A DNA stretch of 64,000 bases. Source: Duganella guangzhouensis (GTDB lineage Bacteria; Pseudomonadota; Gammaproteobacteria; Burkholderiales; Burkholderiaceae_D). This document shows, one piece after another, positions 1 to 8,915 of the stretch. Below the pieces are notes generated by a model. That model was given only the letters and a program-made list of their open reading frames with translations. It searched no databases and had not been told where the DNA came from. The DNA lies in assembly GCF_009674535.1 (NCBI RefSeq), contig NZ_WKJK01000011.1:62001-126000 (forward strand), given 5' to 3'. Positions within the stretch are counted from its first letter, which is position 1. Every line of letters begins with the position of its first letter. The position numbers and the translations under genes are program-made.

Positions 1-551
1 GAGTCGCTGTAGAAGTGGACGGTGTCGAAGTCCTGCAGCGTCTTGCCCATTTTTTCCAGCCACGCCTTGGTGTGCACGATCTTGCCCGGGCCCTGGGTCG
101 GGGTGCCGAGCAGCTTGCCGGTCGGGTGGCCTTCGGCGTCGACTTCCGGCATCGCCGCGATCAGGTGCTCCACGCCCAGCGCCTTGGCGATCGGCGCGGT
201 GACGAAGTGGTTGGTGGCGGTGACGATCGCCACCAGGTCGCCCTGGTCGAGGTGCTTTTGCAGCAGCGCGCGCGCCGCCGGACGCAGCGCCGGCGCGATC
301 ACTTCGTCCATGTACTGGGCCTGCATCGCCAGCAGCCGCTCGCGCGGGAAGCTGGCCAGGGTGCCGAGCGTGAACTCCAGGTATTCTACCGGATCGAGCG
401 TGCCGGCCTGGTATTGGGCGAAGAAGTCCTTGTTGCGGCGGTCGAATTCCACCGCGTCGACGGCGCCGATGCGGACCAGGAATTGGCCCCACTCGTAGTC
501 GGAGTCGATCGGCAGCAGGGTGTGGTCGAGGTCAAAAAGGGCGAGATTCAT
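1..551 (-). CDS. HAD-superfamily IB phosphatase (3' end outside window)
   Basis: Phosphoserine-phosphatase-like hydrolase of the HAD superfamily. The N-terminus carries the catalytic DxDxT motif as FDLDHTL (Asp7 the expected nucleophile, Asp9 the acid/base), followed by a helical cap region typical of subfamily IB; motif II is seen as VTATN near residue 110. About 183 residues are inside the window and the gene runs off the left edge, so the C-terminal metal-binding motif is only just reached. Its ATG overlaps the hda stop in a TAATG junction, which implies translational coupling. Family members act on phosphoserine or other small phosphate esters; the substrate cannot be told from this fragment. 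Confidence 0.85.
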   Translation of the reverse strand, partial: MNLALFDLDHTLLPIDSDYEWGQFLVRIGAVDAVEFDRRNKDFFAQYQAGTLDPVEYLEFTLGTLASFPRERLLAMQAQYMDEVIAPALRPAARALLQKHLDQGDLVAIVTATNHFVTAPIAKALGVEHLIAAMPEVDAEGHPTGKLLGTPTQGPGKIVHTKAWLEKMGKTLQDFDTVHFYSD

Positions 552-1237
552 TATTCTTTAGCTTCTGCCTGCAGCCACTCGCGCAGCAGCGGCAGAGTGA
601 TGGGGCGTTGGGTTTCAAGGGAATACTGGTCCAGCGCGTCGAGCAGGGTCGATAACGACCGCATGTCGCGCTGGAAGTGAGACAGCAAGTAGGGTATCAC
701 GCCGGTCGACAGCGTCAAGCCGCGCGCCGCCGCCGCCGCCGCCAGCGCCGCGCCTTTTTCCTCGTCGGTCAGGCCGTGGATCTGGTACACCAGCCCCCAG
801 CCCATGCGGGTACGCAGATCTTCGCGCACCGGCAGCACGGCCGGCGCCACGTTGCCGCTGCAGACCATGAAGGCGTTGTTGGCGCGGATTTCGTTAAACA
901 GGGCGAAGGCGTCGATCTGCGCCAGCGGCGACAGCTTTTCGCAGTCGTCCAGCAGGTACAGGTCCACCTCCGGCGAATACACGAATTCGGACTCGATCGA
1001 GAATGGCGAAATGTAGCGCGCGCGCGCCTGCGCCGCTTCGTCGCCGCTGGTGGCCAGGGCTTTCAGCAGGTGCGATTTGCCGACGCCGACCGCGCCCCAC
1101 AGGTAGGCGAAGTGCTCGCGCGACGTGCGATCGACGAACTGCGCCATCAGCGCTGCCGCTTCGGCATTCTGTCCCACCTCGAACGATGCGAGGCTGTGCG
1201 CTGGTTCCGCGCCTAAATCGAGCACCAGTTGTTTCAT
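551..1237 (-). CDS. hda: DnaA regulatory inactivator Hda
   Basis: DnaA-paralogous AAA+ protein of 228 residues, the usual Hda length. With the DNA-loaded sliding clamp, Hda triggers hydrolysis of DnaA-bound ATP and so blocks re-initiation of replication. The N-terminal QLVLDL resembles the clamp-binding motif of the family. The Walker A loop GAVGVGKS is at about residues 48-55 and Walker B LYLLDD at about 93-98. It lacks the DNA-binding domain IV of DnaA, as expected. The start has an AAGG ribosome-binding site 8 bases upstream. It lies between the permease gene 45 bases upstream and the HAD phosphatase downstream, an arrangement familiar from Burkholderiales. Confidence 0.93.
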   Translation of the reverse strand: MKQLVLDLGAEPAHSLASFEVGQNAEAAALMAQFVDRTSREHFAYLWGAVGVGKSHLLKALATSGDEAAQARARYISPFSIESEFVYSPEVDLYLLDDCEKLSPLAQIDAFALFNEIRANNAFMVCSGNVAPAVLPVREDLRTRMGWGLVYQIHGLTDEEKGAALAAAAAARGLTLSTGVIPYLLSHFQRDMRSLSTLLDALDQYSLETQRPITLPLLREWLQAEAKE

Positions 1238-1282
1238 GGCGTTCGCCTTGTGGTCTTTTGCATAACGTTTTTCTGTTTCACA

Positions 1283-2368
1283 TCATGCATTATAAAAGCT
1301 GCTGCTCAGATAGTGGCGGCGCAAGTGTTTAAAGGCCACCATCAGCACCGCCGACGCGGGCAATGCCAGCAGCACGCCGACAAAGCCGAACAGCTGGCCG
1401 AAGGCCAACAGCGCGAAAATCACCGCCAGTGGATTGAGGCCGATACGCTCACCGACCAGGCGTGGCGTCAGGAAGAAGCCTTCCAACACCTGGCCGCAGC
1501 CGTAGATGATGGCCACCGCGATCACGCCGCTCCAGTCGGAGAACTGCAGCACGGCCGAAATCAGCGCCAGCACCAGCCCCAGGCCGAAGCCCAGGTAGGG
1601 AATGAACACCAGCAGGCCGGTGATGATGCCGACCGGCAGCGCGACGTCGAAGCCGGCGATGGCCAGCGCCGCCGAGTAGTACACCGCCAGCACCACCATC
1701 ACCAGCAACTGGCCGCGCAGGTATTGGGCCAGCAGCGTGTCGACTTCGTTGGCCATGTCCATGGTGGCGCTGATATAGCGGCGCGGCACGCAGTTGGCGA
1801 TGCGCGCCAGCATGGCGTGCCAGTCCAGCAGCAGGTAGAACAGCACCACCGGGATCAAGGTCAGCGTCGCCAGCCAGCCGAGGATGGCGGTGCCGCCGAT
1901 GCGGGCCGAACTCAGCACGGCGGCCCAGATGGCGTCGCCGGAGGCGGCCAACTGCTCCGATGCCAGTTGTTTGATGCCGGCGCTGTCCAGCCGCACCTTG
2001 ACGCCCAGTTCCTGCAGCTTGGGCGCCAGCAGGTCGTTGGCCTTGGCCAGGAAGGCCGGGATCTGCGCCTGCAGCAGCGGGATTTCCTTTTGCAGCACCG
2101 GCACCACAATCAGCACCAGTGCGGTGATGGCGGCAAAGAACAGCACCACCACGATGGTCACCGACAGCGGCCGCGGCAAATTGAAACGGCGGCCGAGGCG
2201 GATGCGGTCAAGCCGGTCGACGCCGGGATTGAGCGCGTAGGCGAAAATGGCGGCCGCAAGAAAGGGCGTCAGCACCGGGCCCAGGGTCACCAACAGGAAC
2301 AGGAACGCCGCCCACACCGCCAACCAGAATGCCGTTTGCTTTTGCTCTACCGTGAGGGGAAATGGCAT
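1283..2368 (-). CDS. AI-2E/PerM family inner-membrane permease
   Basis: Integral membrane protein of 361 residues of the AI-2E transporter (UPF0118, PerM-like) family. Hydrophobic segments sit near residues 13-50, 70-92, then after a hydrophilic stretch (about 95-145) at 150-180, 205-260 and 265-345, which fits the usual seven or eight helices with one large soluble loop. The C-terminal half contains the family-typical pattern of Gly/Pro-rich helices. The substrate is not defined: some homologues export autoinducer-2, others are proposed sodium/proton antiporters. It is first in a minus-strand group with hda and is divergent from purM, with 171 bases between them. Confidence 0.88.
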   Translation of the reverse strand: MPFPLTVEQKQTAFWLAVWAAFLFLLVTLGPVLTPFLAAAIFAYALNPGVDRLDRIRLGRRFNLPRPLSVTIVVVLFFAAITALVLIVVPVLQKEIPLLQAQIPAFLAKANDLLAPKLQELGVKVRLDSAGIKQLASEQLAASGDAIWAAVLSSARIGGTAILGWLATLTLIPVVLFYLLLDWHAMLARIANCVPRRYISATMDMANEVDTLLAQYLRGQLLVMVVLAVYYSAALAIAGFDVALPVGIITGLLVFIPYLGFGLGLVLALISAVLQFSDWSGVIAVAIIYGCGQVLEGFFLTPRLVGERIGLNPLAVIFALLAFGQLFGFVGVLLALPASAVLMVAFKHLRRHYLSSSFYNA

Positions 2369-2416
2369 GGAGGATGAATTCGATGGTTAAAAAGGCGGTT
2401 GGCCGGGCGTTTTTGA

Positions 2417-2422
2417 TAAAAT
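2417..2422 (+). promoter_or_regulatory. Probable -10 element upstream of purM
   Basis: TAAAAT followed by the GC-rich discriminator AGCGG, about 118 bases before the purM ATG, in the 171-base divergent region between the permease gene and purM. The same TAAAATAGCG string recurs upstream of azlC (30983) and pgk (32147), which is the main support. No convincing -35 hexamer stands at the usual spacing, so this is tentative. Confidence 0.35.
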
Positions 2423-2539
2423 AGCGGATTGACCGGGTTTGTGCGCTGATTTTGGCGCATTTCGTGCGACTGGGTTGTTGAAAATGCACGAAAACGGGTC
2501 TCCGCCTTCTATTTTACCGCCTCCGCTGCGAAATACACC

Positions 2540-3583
2540 ATGAGCCAAACTTCAAATGTTTCCCTGTCCTACCGTGACGCCGGCGTCGACATCGACGCGG
2601 GCGACGCCTTAGTCGAAGCGATCAAGCCTTTTGCCAAGCGCACCCTGCGCGAAGGCGTGTTGGGCGGCTTGGGCGGTTTCGGCGCGCTGTTCGAGATCAG
2701 CAAAAAGTACAAAGAGCCTGTACTGGTCTCCGGCACCGACGGCGTGGGCACCAAGCTGAAACTGGCGTTTGAACTGAACCGTCACGACACCGTCGGCATC
2801 GACCTGGTGGCGATGAGCGTCAACGACATCCTGGTGCAGGGCGCCGAGCCGCTGTTCTTCCTCGACTACTTCGCCTGCGGCAAGCTGAACGTGGCCACCG
2901 CGACCGACGTCATCAAGGGCATCGCCCAGGGCTGCGAACAAGCCGGCTGCGCGCTGATCGGCGGCGAAACCGCTGAAATGCCATCGATGTATCCGGACGG
3001 CGAGTACGACCTGGCTGGTTTCGCGGTGGGCGCGGTGGAAAAATCGAAAATCATCGACGGTACCAAGATCAAGGAAGGCGACGTGGTGCTGGGTCTGGCC
3101 TCGTCGGGCATCCACTCCAACGGTTACTCGCTGGTGCGCAAGATCATCGAAGTGTCGAAGCCGGACCTGGAAGCCGACTTCCACGGCCGCAAGCTGGCCG
3201 ACGTGCTGATGCAGCCGACCCGCATCTACGTCAAGCCGCTGCTGGCGCTGATGGAAACGCTGGAAGTAAAGGGCATGGTGCACATCACCGGCGGCGGCCT
3301 GGTCGAAAACATCCCGCGCGTGCTGCAGCCTGGCCTGGTGGCCGAGCTGGACGGCAAAGCGTGGACGCTGCCGCCGCTGTTCCAGTGGCTGCAACAACAC
3401 GGCGGCGTGGCCGACGCCGAAATGCACCGCGTATTCAACTGCGGCATTGGCATGACCGTGATCGTGTCGGCTGAAAACGCCGCCGCCGCCAAGGCGCAGC
3501 TGGAAGCCGCCGGCGAGACCGTCTACACCATCGGCAAAATCCGCGCCCGCGTCGGCGACGAGCACCAGACCATCGTCGTCTAA
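2540..3583 (+). CDS. purM: Phosphoribosylformylglycinamidine cyclo-ligase
   Basis: AIR synthetase, the fifth step of de novo purine synthesis: ATP-dependent closure of the imidazole ring from FGAM. The 347 residues match the family length. The glycine-rich region [10 protein letters not shown] is at about residues 65-74, followed by the conserved [12 protein letters not shown] segment, and GGETAEMP lies at about 160; these are the ATP and substrate sites of the PurM fold. The C-terminal half has the expected [13 protein letters not shown] block. The gene stands alone behind a divergent promoter region and ends at a clear terminator, so it is probably transcribed as a single gene. Confidence 0.97.
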   Translation: MSQTSNVSLSYRDAGVDIDAGDALVEAIKPFAKRTLREGVLGGLGGFGALFEISKKYKEPVLVSGTDGVGTKLKLAFELNRHDTVGIDLVAMSVNDILVQGAEPLFFLDYFACGKLNVATATDVIKGIAQGCEQAGCALIGGETAEMPSMYPDGEYDLAGFAVGAVEKSKIIDGTKIKEGDVVLGLASSGIHSNGYSLVRKIIEVSKPDLEADFHGRKLADVLMQPTRIYVKPLLALMETLEVKGMVHITGGGLVENIPRVLQPGLVAELDGKAWTLPPLFQWLQQHGGVADAEMHRVFNCGIGMTVIVSAENAAAAKAQLEAAGETVYTIGKIRARVGDEHQTIVV

Positions 3584-3600
3584 GCTCTGGTTTTACGCCG

Positions 3601-3637
3601 AAAAGCGGACCACGCCCAGCGCGTCGTCCGCTTTTTT
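3601..3637 (+). terminator. Rho-independent terminator of purM
   Basis: AAAAGCGGAC (3601-3610) pairs with GTCCGCTTTT (3626-3635) across a 15-base loop and is followed by a run of T. It lies 18 bases after the purM stop. Confidence 0.88.
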
Positions 3638-3674
3638 CATGCGCCAGTCACAAGCTGGTGGCATACTGCGCGGC

Positions 3675-4877
3675 ATGCGTACTTTACTGACTCTTTTATT
3701 GGCGCTGGTTGGCGCCAACGTGGCCGCGCAGCCGGCTCATCCTGTGATTCTGGTGTCGATCGATGGCTTCCGGCCGGATTATCTGACCGAGGGTGTCACC
3801 CCCAATCTGAACCGGCTGGCGGCGCAGGGCGTGCGTGCGGAGGGCATGCGGCCATCGTTCCCGTCGATTACTTTCCCTAACCATTACACGCTGGTCACCG
3901 GCAAGCGACCGGATCATCACGGCCTGGTCGATAATGTGATGAGCGATCCCGCCATCTCGGACGAGCGCTTCACGCTGAGTAACGCGGCGGCGGTCACCGA
4001 TCACCGCTGGTGGGATCAGGCCGAGCCGGTCTGGGTGACGGCTGAGCTGCACGGCGTCCACAGCGCCACCATGTTCTGGCCCGGCTCCGAGGCCGCCATC
4101 CACGGCGTGCGTCCGACCATCGCGCCCAAGTTCGACGGCAAGCTGCCGGCCGCGCAGCGCGTCGACACCTTGCTGTCCTGGCTGGATCAGCCGGGTCAGC
4201 AGTTCGGTTTCCTGACCCTGTATTTCGATGATGTCGACCACGCCGGCCACAGCTACGGCCCGGCCGCCGCCGAGACCACCGAAGCGGTGGCGCAGGTGGA
4301 CCAGGCCATCGGCCGCCTGCTGGATGGTTTGGCGGCGCGTCATGTGGAAGCGAATATCGTGGTGGTGTCCGACCATGGCATGGCGCCGGTCAGCACCGAG
4401 CGGGTGATCCGCATGCAGGACATCGCGCCTGCGGGCAGTTACGAGGAAGTGGTGAGCGGTTCCTACGCCGGCATGAATGCGGTGGCGGGCAAGGAGCAGC
4501 AACTGGCGGCCGCGCTGCTGAAGCCGCAGCAGCATATGCAGTGCTGGCGCAAGGAAGAAATTCCGGCGCGGCTGGCTTACGGTCACAACGCTCGGGTACC
4601 GGCGTTCTTGTGTCTGGCCGATGACGGCTGGAGCATTGTATTCAGTGACAAGAGCGCGGCCAAGGTCAAGGGGGGCAAGCACGGCTACGATAACGCGCTG
4701 CCGGACATGCGTGCCACTTTCATCGCCGCCGGTCCGGCCTTCGCGCCGGGCGTGGTGTTGCCGGTGTTTGATAATGTTGATGTCTATCCGCTGCTGATGC
4801 GATTGATCGGCGTGGCGGCGCTGCCGTCGGACGGCGACATCACGCCGCTGCTGCCGGCCTTGGCGGCGGGCCAGTAA
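3675..4877 (+). CDS. Secreted nucleotide pyrophosphatase/phosphodiesterase (alkaline phosphatase superfamily)
   Basis: Periplasmic or secreted phosphodiesterase of the NPP type, 400 residues from the ATG chosen here. That start gives a clean signal peptide (MRTLLTLLLALVGANVAAQ); an in-frame ATG 36 bases upstream would add a poor leader. Active-site residues are visible: metal ligand Asp30 in SIDGFR, nucleophile Thr66 in SITFPNH, a DDVDHAGHSYGP segment with Asp and His ligands, DHGMA, and His in GGKHGYDN. Homologues cleave nucleotide diphosphate bonds or phosphodiesters; substrate range is not predictable. The gene is convergent with the next one, 15 bases away. Confidence 0.88.
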   Translation: MRTLLTLLLALVGANVAAQPAHPVILVSIDGFRPDYLTEGVTPNLNRLAAQGVRAEGMRPSFPSITFPNHYTLVTGKRPDHHGLVDNVMSDPAISDERFTLSNAAAVTDHRWWDQAEPVWVTAELHGVHSATMFWPGSEAAIHGVRPTIAPKFDGKLPAAQRVDTLLSWLDQPGQQFGFLTLYFDDVDHAGHSYGPAAAETTEAVAQVDQAIGRLLDGLAARHVEANIVVVSDHGMAPVSTERVIRMQDIAPAGSYEEVVSGSYAGMNAVAGKEQQLAAALLKPQQHMQCWRKEEIPARLAYGHNARVPAFLCLADDGWSIVFSDKSAAKVKGGKHGYDNALPDMRATFIAAGPAFAPGVVLPVFDNVDVYPLLMRLIGVAALPSDGDITPLLPALAAGQ

Positions 4878-4892
4878 CAGCGGCGCGCGCGA

Positions 4893-5162
4893 TCAGCGCT
4901 GTGGCGGCGGGCCCATGCCTTCGGGCATGGCGGCCAGTGTGTCGCCCATCTTCTTGCAGGTGGCGCTGAGCTTTTCACCGTTGCGGCCGGTGAAGGTCAC
5001 CTTGGCGCCCTCGGTCTTGCCCTTGCAGGCCGCGACCGCTTCCGGCGGCGGGCCGGGCGGCGGACCGTCCGGACGCTGCTGCTGGTTATCGCTCTGCGCC
5101 GCTGCGCCCCATGCCGCGCCGGCCAGTGCCGCACACAGCATCCAGTGTTTCAACAACTTCAT
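4893..5162 (-). CDS. Small secreted Pro-rich protein with a cysteine pair
   Basis: An 89-residue protein of unknown function. The start at MKLLKHW gives a standard signal peptide ending near AAAQ at residue 23; an upstream in-frame start would place 20 extra residues before it. The mature part begins with a Gln/Pro-rich stretch (QQQRPDGPPPGPPPE) and then carries two cysteines flanking a basic segment, which may form a single disulfide in the periplasm. A second Pro/Met-rich patch closes the protein. I do not recognise a named family. It stands alone between convergent and downstream neighbours on the minus strand. Confidence 0.65.
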   Translation of the reverse strand: MKLLKHWMLCAALAGAAWGAAAQSDNQQQRPDGPPPGPPPEAVAACKGKTEGAKVTFTGRNGEKLSATCKKMGDTLAAMPEGMGPPPQR

Positions 5163-5245
5163 GGAACCCCCTGTGAATGATGAGGTTCCATTGTCCACCG
5201 GATAAGTGTTAGCCGCCATCAAGACGGCGTAAAGCCCGGTAAATC

Positions 5246-7543
5246 CTACACGGCAATGGAGATGGTCACGTTGGCAACGTAACCGTTCGCCACGCTGCCG
5301 CTCAGCGAGGTCATCTCCAACGAATAACCATCGCTGAACACATTGTCAGTGGCGAAGGTGATGCTGTTGAAGTTGCTCAGGCTGGACGTATACCCACTGG
5401 CCGTGCTGTAGACGGTGGTGCAGATATCGGTCGGGAAGGCCAGCTGCGTGGTCTTGACCTTGTTGGCGGCGGTGGTGGCCTTGGCCAGGCTCGGATAGAC
5501 CTCGATATGAATGTGCGGCATGCGGCCCAGGTAGCAGCCGGGGAAGATGGTGGTGAAGCTGACCACGCCATTGCTGTCGGTGGCCTGCACGCCGCGCAGG
5601 TAGTTGGTCGACACGCTGTTTTCGTTGTAGACCGAATACAGCCCATCGCGCGTGCAGTGCCAGATGTAGATCGCGTAATCGGTCAGCGGCGCGCAGCTGT
5701 TGTTGACGTTCTGCAGCGTGATGTTGAGCGTCATCGGCACCCCGCCCACCTGGGTCGAGCTGCCGATGGTGCTGCGGATGTCGGCGCGCACGATGCCGGA
5801 CAGGGCCAGCACATTGTAGGTGTGGTTGCTGGCGGTGGAGCCGTCGGCCGGATACGGGCCGGCGGTTTCCTCCGGCACCACCGAGCACGAACTGGCCGCC
5901 GCGCGGGTGGCGGTGACGGTGTAGGTCTTGGTGGTGGCGCCATCGGCTGCCGTCACCACTACGCTCAGCGTGTTGCTGCCGACATTCAGTGCCAACGAGG
6001 CCGAGGCGCTGCCGCTGCTGACGGTGGCGCTGTTGACCTTGATGGTGGCGCCGCTGCTGGTGATGGTCGGGGTCAGCGTCACGCTGGCGACGCTGTTGGC
6101 CACGCTGACGGTGTAGCTGGTGGTGGCGCTGGCAAAGGTCGGCGACAGCGTGCCGGACGAAATCGTCAGTGCGCTCAGCGTGGCGTCCGACGATACGCTG
6201 GCCGCCGCCCGCGTCACGATCACGGTATAGGTGCGGGTGGTCGAACCATCCTGCGCCGTCACCACCACCGACAGCGTATTGCTGCCCACCGCCAGCGACA
6301 GCGCCGACGAAGCCGCGCCGCTGCTGGTGCTGCTGCCATTGACCTTGATGGTGGCGCTGCTGGCGCTGGCGGACGGTGTCAAGGTCAGCGACGACACACT
6401 GTTGGCCACCGAAGCGGTATAGCTCAGCGTGGCGGCGGCAAACACCGGCGACAGCGTGCCGGCCGACAGCGCCAGCGCGCTCAGGCTGGCGTCGGTGCTG
6501 ACGGCGGCGGCGCGCGTCACGGCCACGGTGTAGGTAATGATGTGGGTGCCATCCTGCGCGCTGACCACCACCGACAGCGTGTTGCTGCCAACGCTGAGCG
6601 ATAGCGCGCCGGAAGCGCTGCCGCTGGCCACGGTGCTGCTGTTGACGGTGATGGTGGCGCCGCTGTCGGTGGCGGTCGGCGTTAGCGTCACCGAACTGAC
6701 GCTGTTGGCCACGGTGGCGGTGTAGGCCACGGTGCCGGAAGCGAAGGCTGGCGACAGGCTGCCGGACGAAATCGCCAGCGCGCTCAGCGTGGCGTCGCCG
6801 GAGACGGTGGCGCTGGCCACACTGCGCACCACGGTGACGGTGTAGCTGCGGCTGGTCACGGTATCGGCCGCCACCACGGTGACGGTCAGCGTGTTGTTGC
6901 CGACGTTGAGCGCTTGCGCGCCCGAGGCCACGCCGCTGGTCACGGCAGTGCTGTTGACGCTGATGGTGGCGCCGCTGTTGGTGGCGGTGGGCGTCAAAGT
7001 CACCGAGCTGATGCTGTTGGCGACCGTGACCGCATAGCTGGTGGTGGCGGCAGCGAAGGCCGGCGCCAGGCTGCCGGTCGAAATGCTCAGCGCGCTCAAG
7101 CTGGCGTCGGCCGAGACTGTCGCCGCTACGCGCTTGACGGTCAGCGTGTAGCTGGTGCTGCTGCCGCTCTTGGTGGTGACGATGGTGAACGTATTGTCGC
7201 CGACGCTGAGCGCATACGACGACGAGGTGGCGCCGCTGCTGACAGTGGTGCCATTAACGGTGACGGTGGCGCTGCTGTCGGCCAGCGTCGGCGTCAGCGT
7301 GATGCTGGTGGTAGCGTAGGCGACGGTGGTGGTGTAGCTGGTGGTGGCCGATGCAAACGCGGGCGACAGTGTGCCAACCGACAGACTCAGGCCGCTCAGC
7401 ACGGCGCTGGTGCTGCTGCTGGTGCTACTGTCCGAACCGCCACCGCCGCAACCGACCAGCGAAAAGGCGCTGACCGCGCTCAAGGCGCCCAGTGCGGCGC
7501 GACGGCGCGAGGGAATGATGGGAGAAGCTGGCTTTGACGACAT
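5246..7543 (-). CDS. Surface protein: five cadherin-like beta-sandwich repeats plus intradiol-dioxygenase-like domain
   Basis: Protein of 765 residues. The N-terminus has a twin-arginine-like RRR, a hydrophobic core and a lipobox-like LVGC, so it is probably an exported lipoprotein, followed by a Ser/Gly-rich linker. Residues about 47-550 are five repeats of roughly 100 residues, each starting near LSALxISxGxLSPxFA and ending near YTVTVTR, which fits the cadherin-like beta-sandwich family. Residues about 553-765 resemble the catalytic domain of intradiol ring-cleavage dioxygenases: a Trp-His then Tyr segment (IWHCTRDGLYS), RGVQATDSNG, FPGCY and HIH at about 677-679, so the four non-haem iron ligands (two Tyr, two His) appear present. 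The start has GAAAGG upstream. Function on a ring substrate is inference. Confidence 0.82.
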   Translation of the reverse strand: MSSKPASPIIPSRRRAALGALSAVSAFSLVGCGGGGSDSSTSSSTSAVLSGLSLSVGTLSPAFASATTSYTTTVAYATTSITLTPTLADSSATVTVNGTTVSSGATSSSYALSVGDNTFTIVTTKSGSSTSYTLTVKRVAATVSADASLSALSISTGSLAPAFAAATTSYAVTVANSISSVTLTPTATNSGATISVNSTAVTSGVASGAQALNVGNNTLTVTVVAADTVTSRSYTVTVVRSVASATVSGDATLSALAISSGSLSPAFASGTVAYTATVANSVSSVTLTPTATDSGATITVNSSTVASGSASGALSLSVGSNTLSVVVSAQDGTHIITYTVAVTRAAAVSTDASLSALALSAGTLSPVFAAATLSYTASVANSVSSLTLTPSASASSATIKVNGSSTSSGAASSALSLAVGSNTLSVVVTAQDGSTTRTYTVIVTRAAASVSSDATLSALTISSGTLSPTFASATTSYTVSVANSVASVTLTPTITSSGATIKVNSATVSSGSASASLALNVGSNTLSVVVTAADGATTKTYTVTATRAAASSCSVVPEETAGPYPADGSTASNHTYNVLALSGIVRADIRSTIGSSTQVGGVPMTLNITLQNVNNSCAPLTDYAIYIWHCTRDGLYSVYNENSVSTNYLRGVQATDSNGVVSFTTIFPGCYLGRMPHIHIEVYPSLAKATTAANKVKTTQLAFPTDICTTVYSTASGYTSSLSNFNSITFATDNVFSDGYSLEMTSLSGSVANGYVANVTISIAV

Positions 7544-7653
7544 GGCGACCTTTCTGACAGCGGCGCCCGCAAAAATCGCGCCGTTAGCGGTAAGCCATTT
7601 TGTTGCTCCAATGTGTCAGGCGGGGTTAACAAGCGTAAAGCCAGGTAAATTAA

Positions 7654-8868
7654 TCAGCGCTTCAGGATTTTCTCCACTGGCGCCGGCCGCAGGCGGAACG
7701 CGTCCGGCATGCCGGAACCGAGCAGCGGCCGCAGATACATGCGGAAGGCATCGGTGACGTCGGTGCCGCTGGCGCTGATGAATTCGTCCTCCATGACGCG
7801 CGTTTTGCCGGCCACGGCTTGTAACGGCAGCAGTTCGTAGTCGACCGAGTAAAAGCCGGTGCGCTTGATCGCCACCGAGCCGTCGCGATCGCCCCACATG
7901 GCGAACTGCACCGCTTTCTCGCCGACTTCGCGCGCCTCGCGCTGGTCCACATCCGAGACACAGCCGATGAAGGAGCGCTGCAGATAACCGAAGGTATCGC
8001 CGCGCACCCGCTTGATGCCGAGCTTGGCCTTGATTTCATCGCACAACAGATCGGCCAGCGCGCCGGTGCCGGACAGCTGCACATTGCCGTGCGCATCGCG
8101 TTCGACTTCCTTGGCTAGCAGCGTGGCGATGGGTTCGCCGGAAGCGTCGTGGATGCCTTCGGACACCGCGATCACGCAGCGGCCGTAGCGTTCATAGGTG
8201 GCTTTGACGTCTTGTAAGAACTGCTCCAGCGAGAACACGCGCTCGGGCAGGTAGATCAGGTGGGGGCCATCGTCCGGGAACTTCTTGCCGAGCGCGGCGG
8301 CGGCGGTCAGGAAGCCGGCGTGGCGGCCCATCACCACGCCGACGTAGACGCCGGGCAGCGAGGCATTGTCCAGATTGGCGCCGGCAAACGCCTGGGCGAC
8401 AAAGCGCGCCGCCGATGGGAAGCCCGGCGTGTGATCGTTGCCGACCAGATCGTTATCGATAGTCTTGGGAATATGAATACAGCGCAGCGCGTAATTGGCC
8501 GCTTGCGCCTGCTCGCTGACGATGCGCACGGTGTCGGACGAATCGTTGCCGCCGATATAGTAAAACTGCTCGATCTCATGGGCCCGCAGCACCTTGAAGA
8601 TTTCAGCGCAATAAGCTTGATCGGGCTTATCACGAGTCGAGCCCAGCGCGGAGGAGGGCGTGGCGGCCACCAGCTCCAGATTCTGGCTGGTTTCGCGCGT
8701 CAGATCGACCAAATCCTCATTAACGATGCCGCGCACCCCGTGCAGCGCGCCGTAGACCCGCGTCACATCGCGAAAGCGGCGCGCCTCCAACACCACACCC
8801 GCCAGCGACTGATTGATGACAGCGGTCGGCCCGCCTCCCTGTGCGACCAGAATTTTTCCCGACGACAT
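7654..8868 (-). CDS. pfp: Diphosphate-dependent 6-phosphofructokinase
   Basis: Phosphofructokinase of 404 residues that interconverts fructose 6-phosphate and fructose 1,6-bisphosphate. Two sites separate PPi-using from ATP-using enzymes. The phosphate-donor loop reads GGNDSS (about residues 106-111) instead of GGDGS, and the substrate loop reads PKTIDND (134-140) with Lys in place of the Gly of ATP enzymes. Both point to pyrophosphate. MGRHAG, binding fructose phosphate, is also present. The start at MSSGK has a GAGGAG ribosome-binding site; the longer frame would need a TTG five codons upstream. The reaction is reversible, so the enzyme could serve both glycolysis and gluconeogenesis with the pgk-pyk-fba genes further on. 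Confidence 0.92.
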   Translation of the reverse strand: MSSGKILVAQGGGPTAVINQSLAGVVLEARRFRDVTRVYGALHGVRGIVNEDLVDLTRETSQNLELVAATPSSALGSTRDKPDQAYCAEIFKVLRAHEIEQFYYIGGNDSSDTVRIVSEQAQAANYALRCIHIPKTIDNDLVGNDHTPGFPSAARFVAQAFAGANLDNASLPGVYVGVVMGRHAGFLTAAAALGKKFPDDGPHLIYLPERVFSLEQFLQDVKATYERYGRCVIAVSEGIHDASGEPIATLLAKEVERDAHGNVQLSGTGALADLLCDEIKAKLGIKRVRGDTFGYLQRSFIGCVSDVDQREAREVGEKAVQFAMWGDRDGSVAIKRTGFYSVDYELLPLQAVAGKTRVMEDEFISASGTDVTDAFRMYLRPLLGSGMPDAFRLRPAPVEKILKR

Positions 8869-8915
8869 AAGCGCTCCTCTCAAGCCGATATGGAGCGCTT
8901 ACTATAGCGCGAACT

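Noticed and set aside
5507-6604. Plus-strand frame of 365 codons over the stalk gene
   Set aside because: Antisense reflection of the Ser/Thr/Ala repeats; repetitive Gly/Arg composition only.
5550-7420. Repeat array that could look like a CRISPR or tandem satellite
   Set aside because: The period is about 300 bases, stays in frame and encodes beta-sandwich domains; no short repeats with unique spacers.
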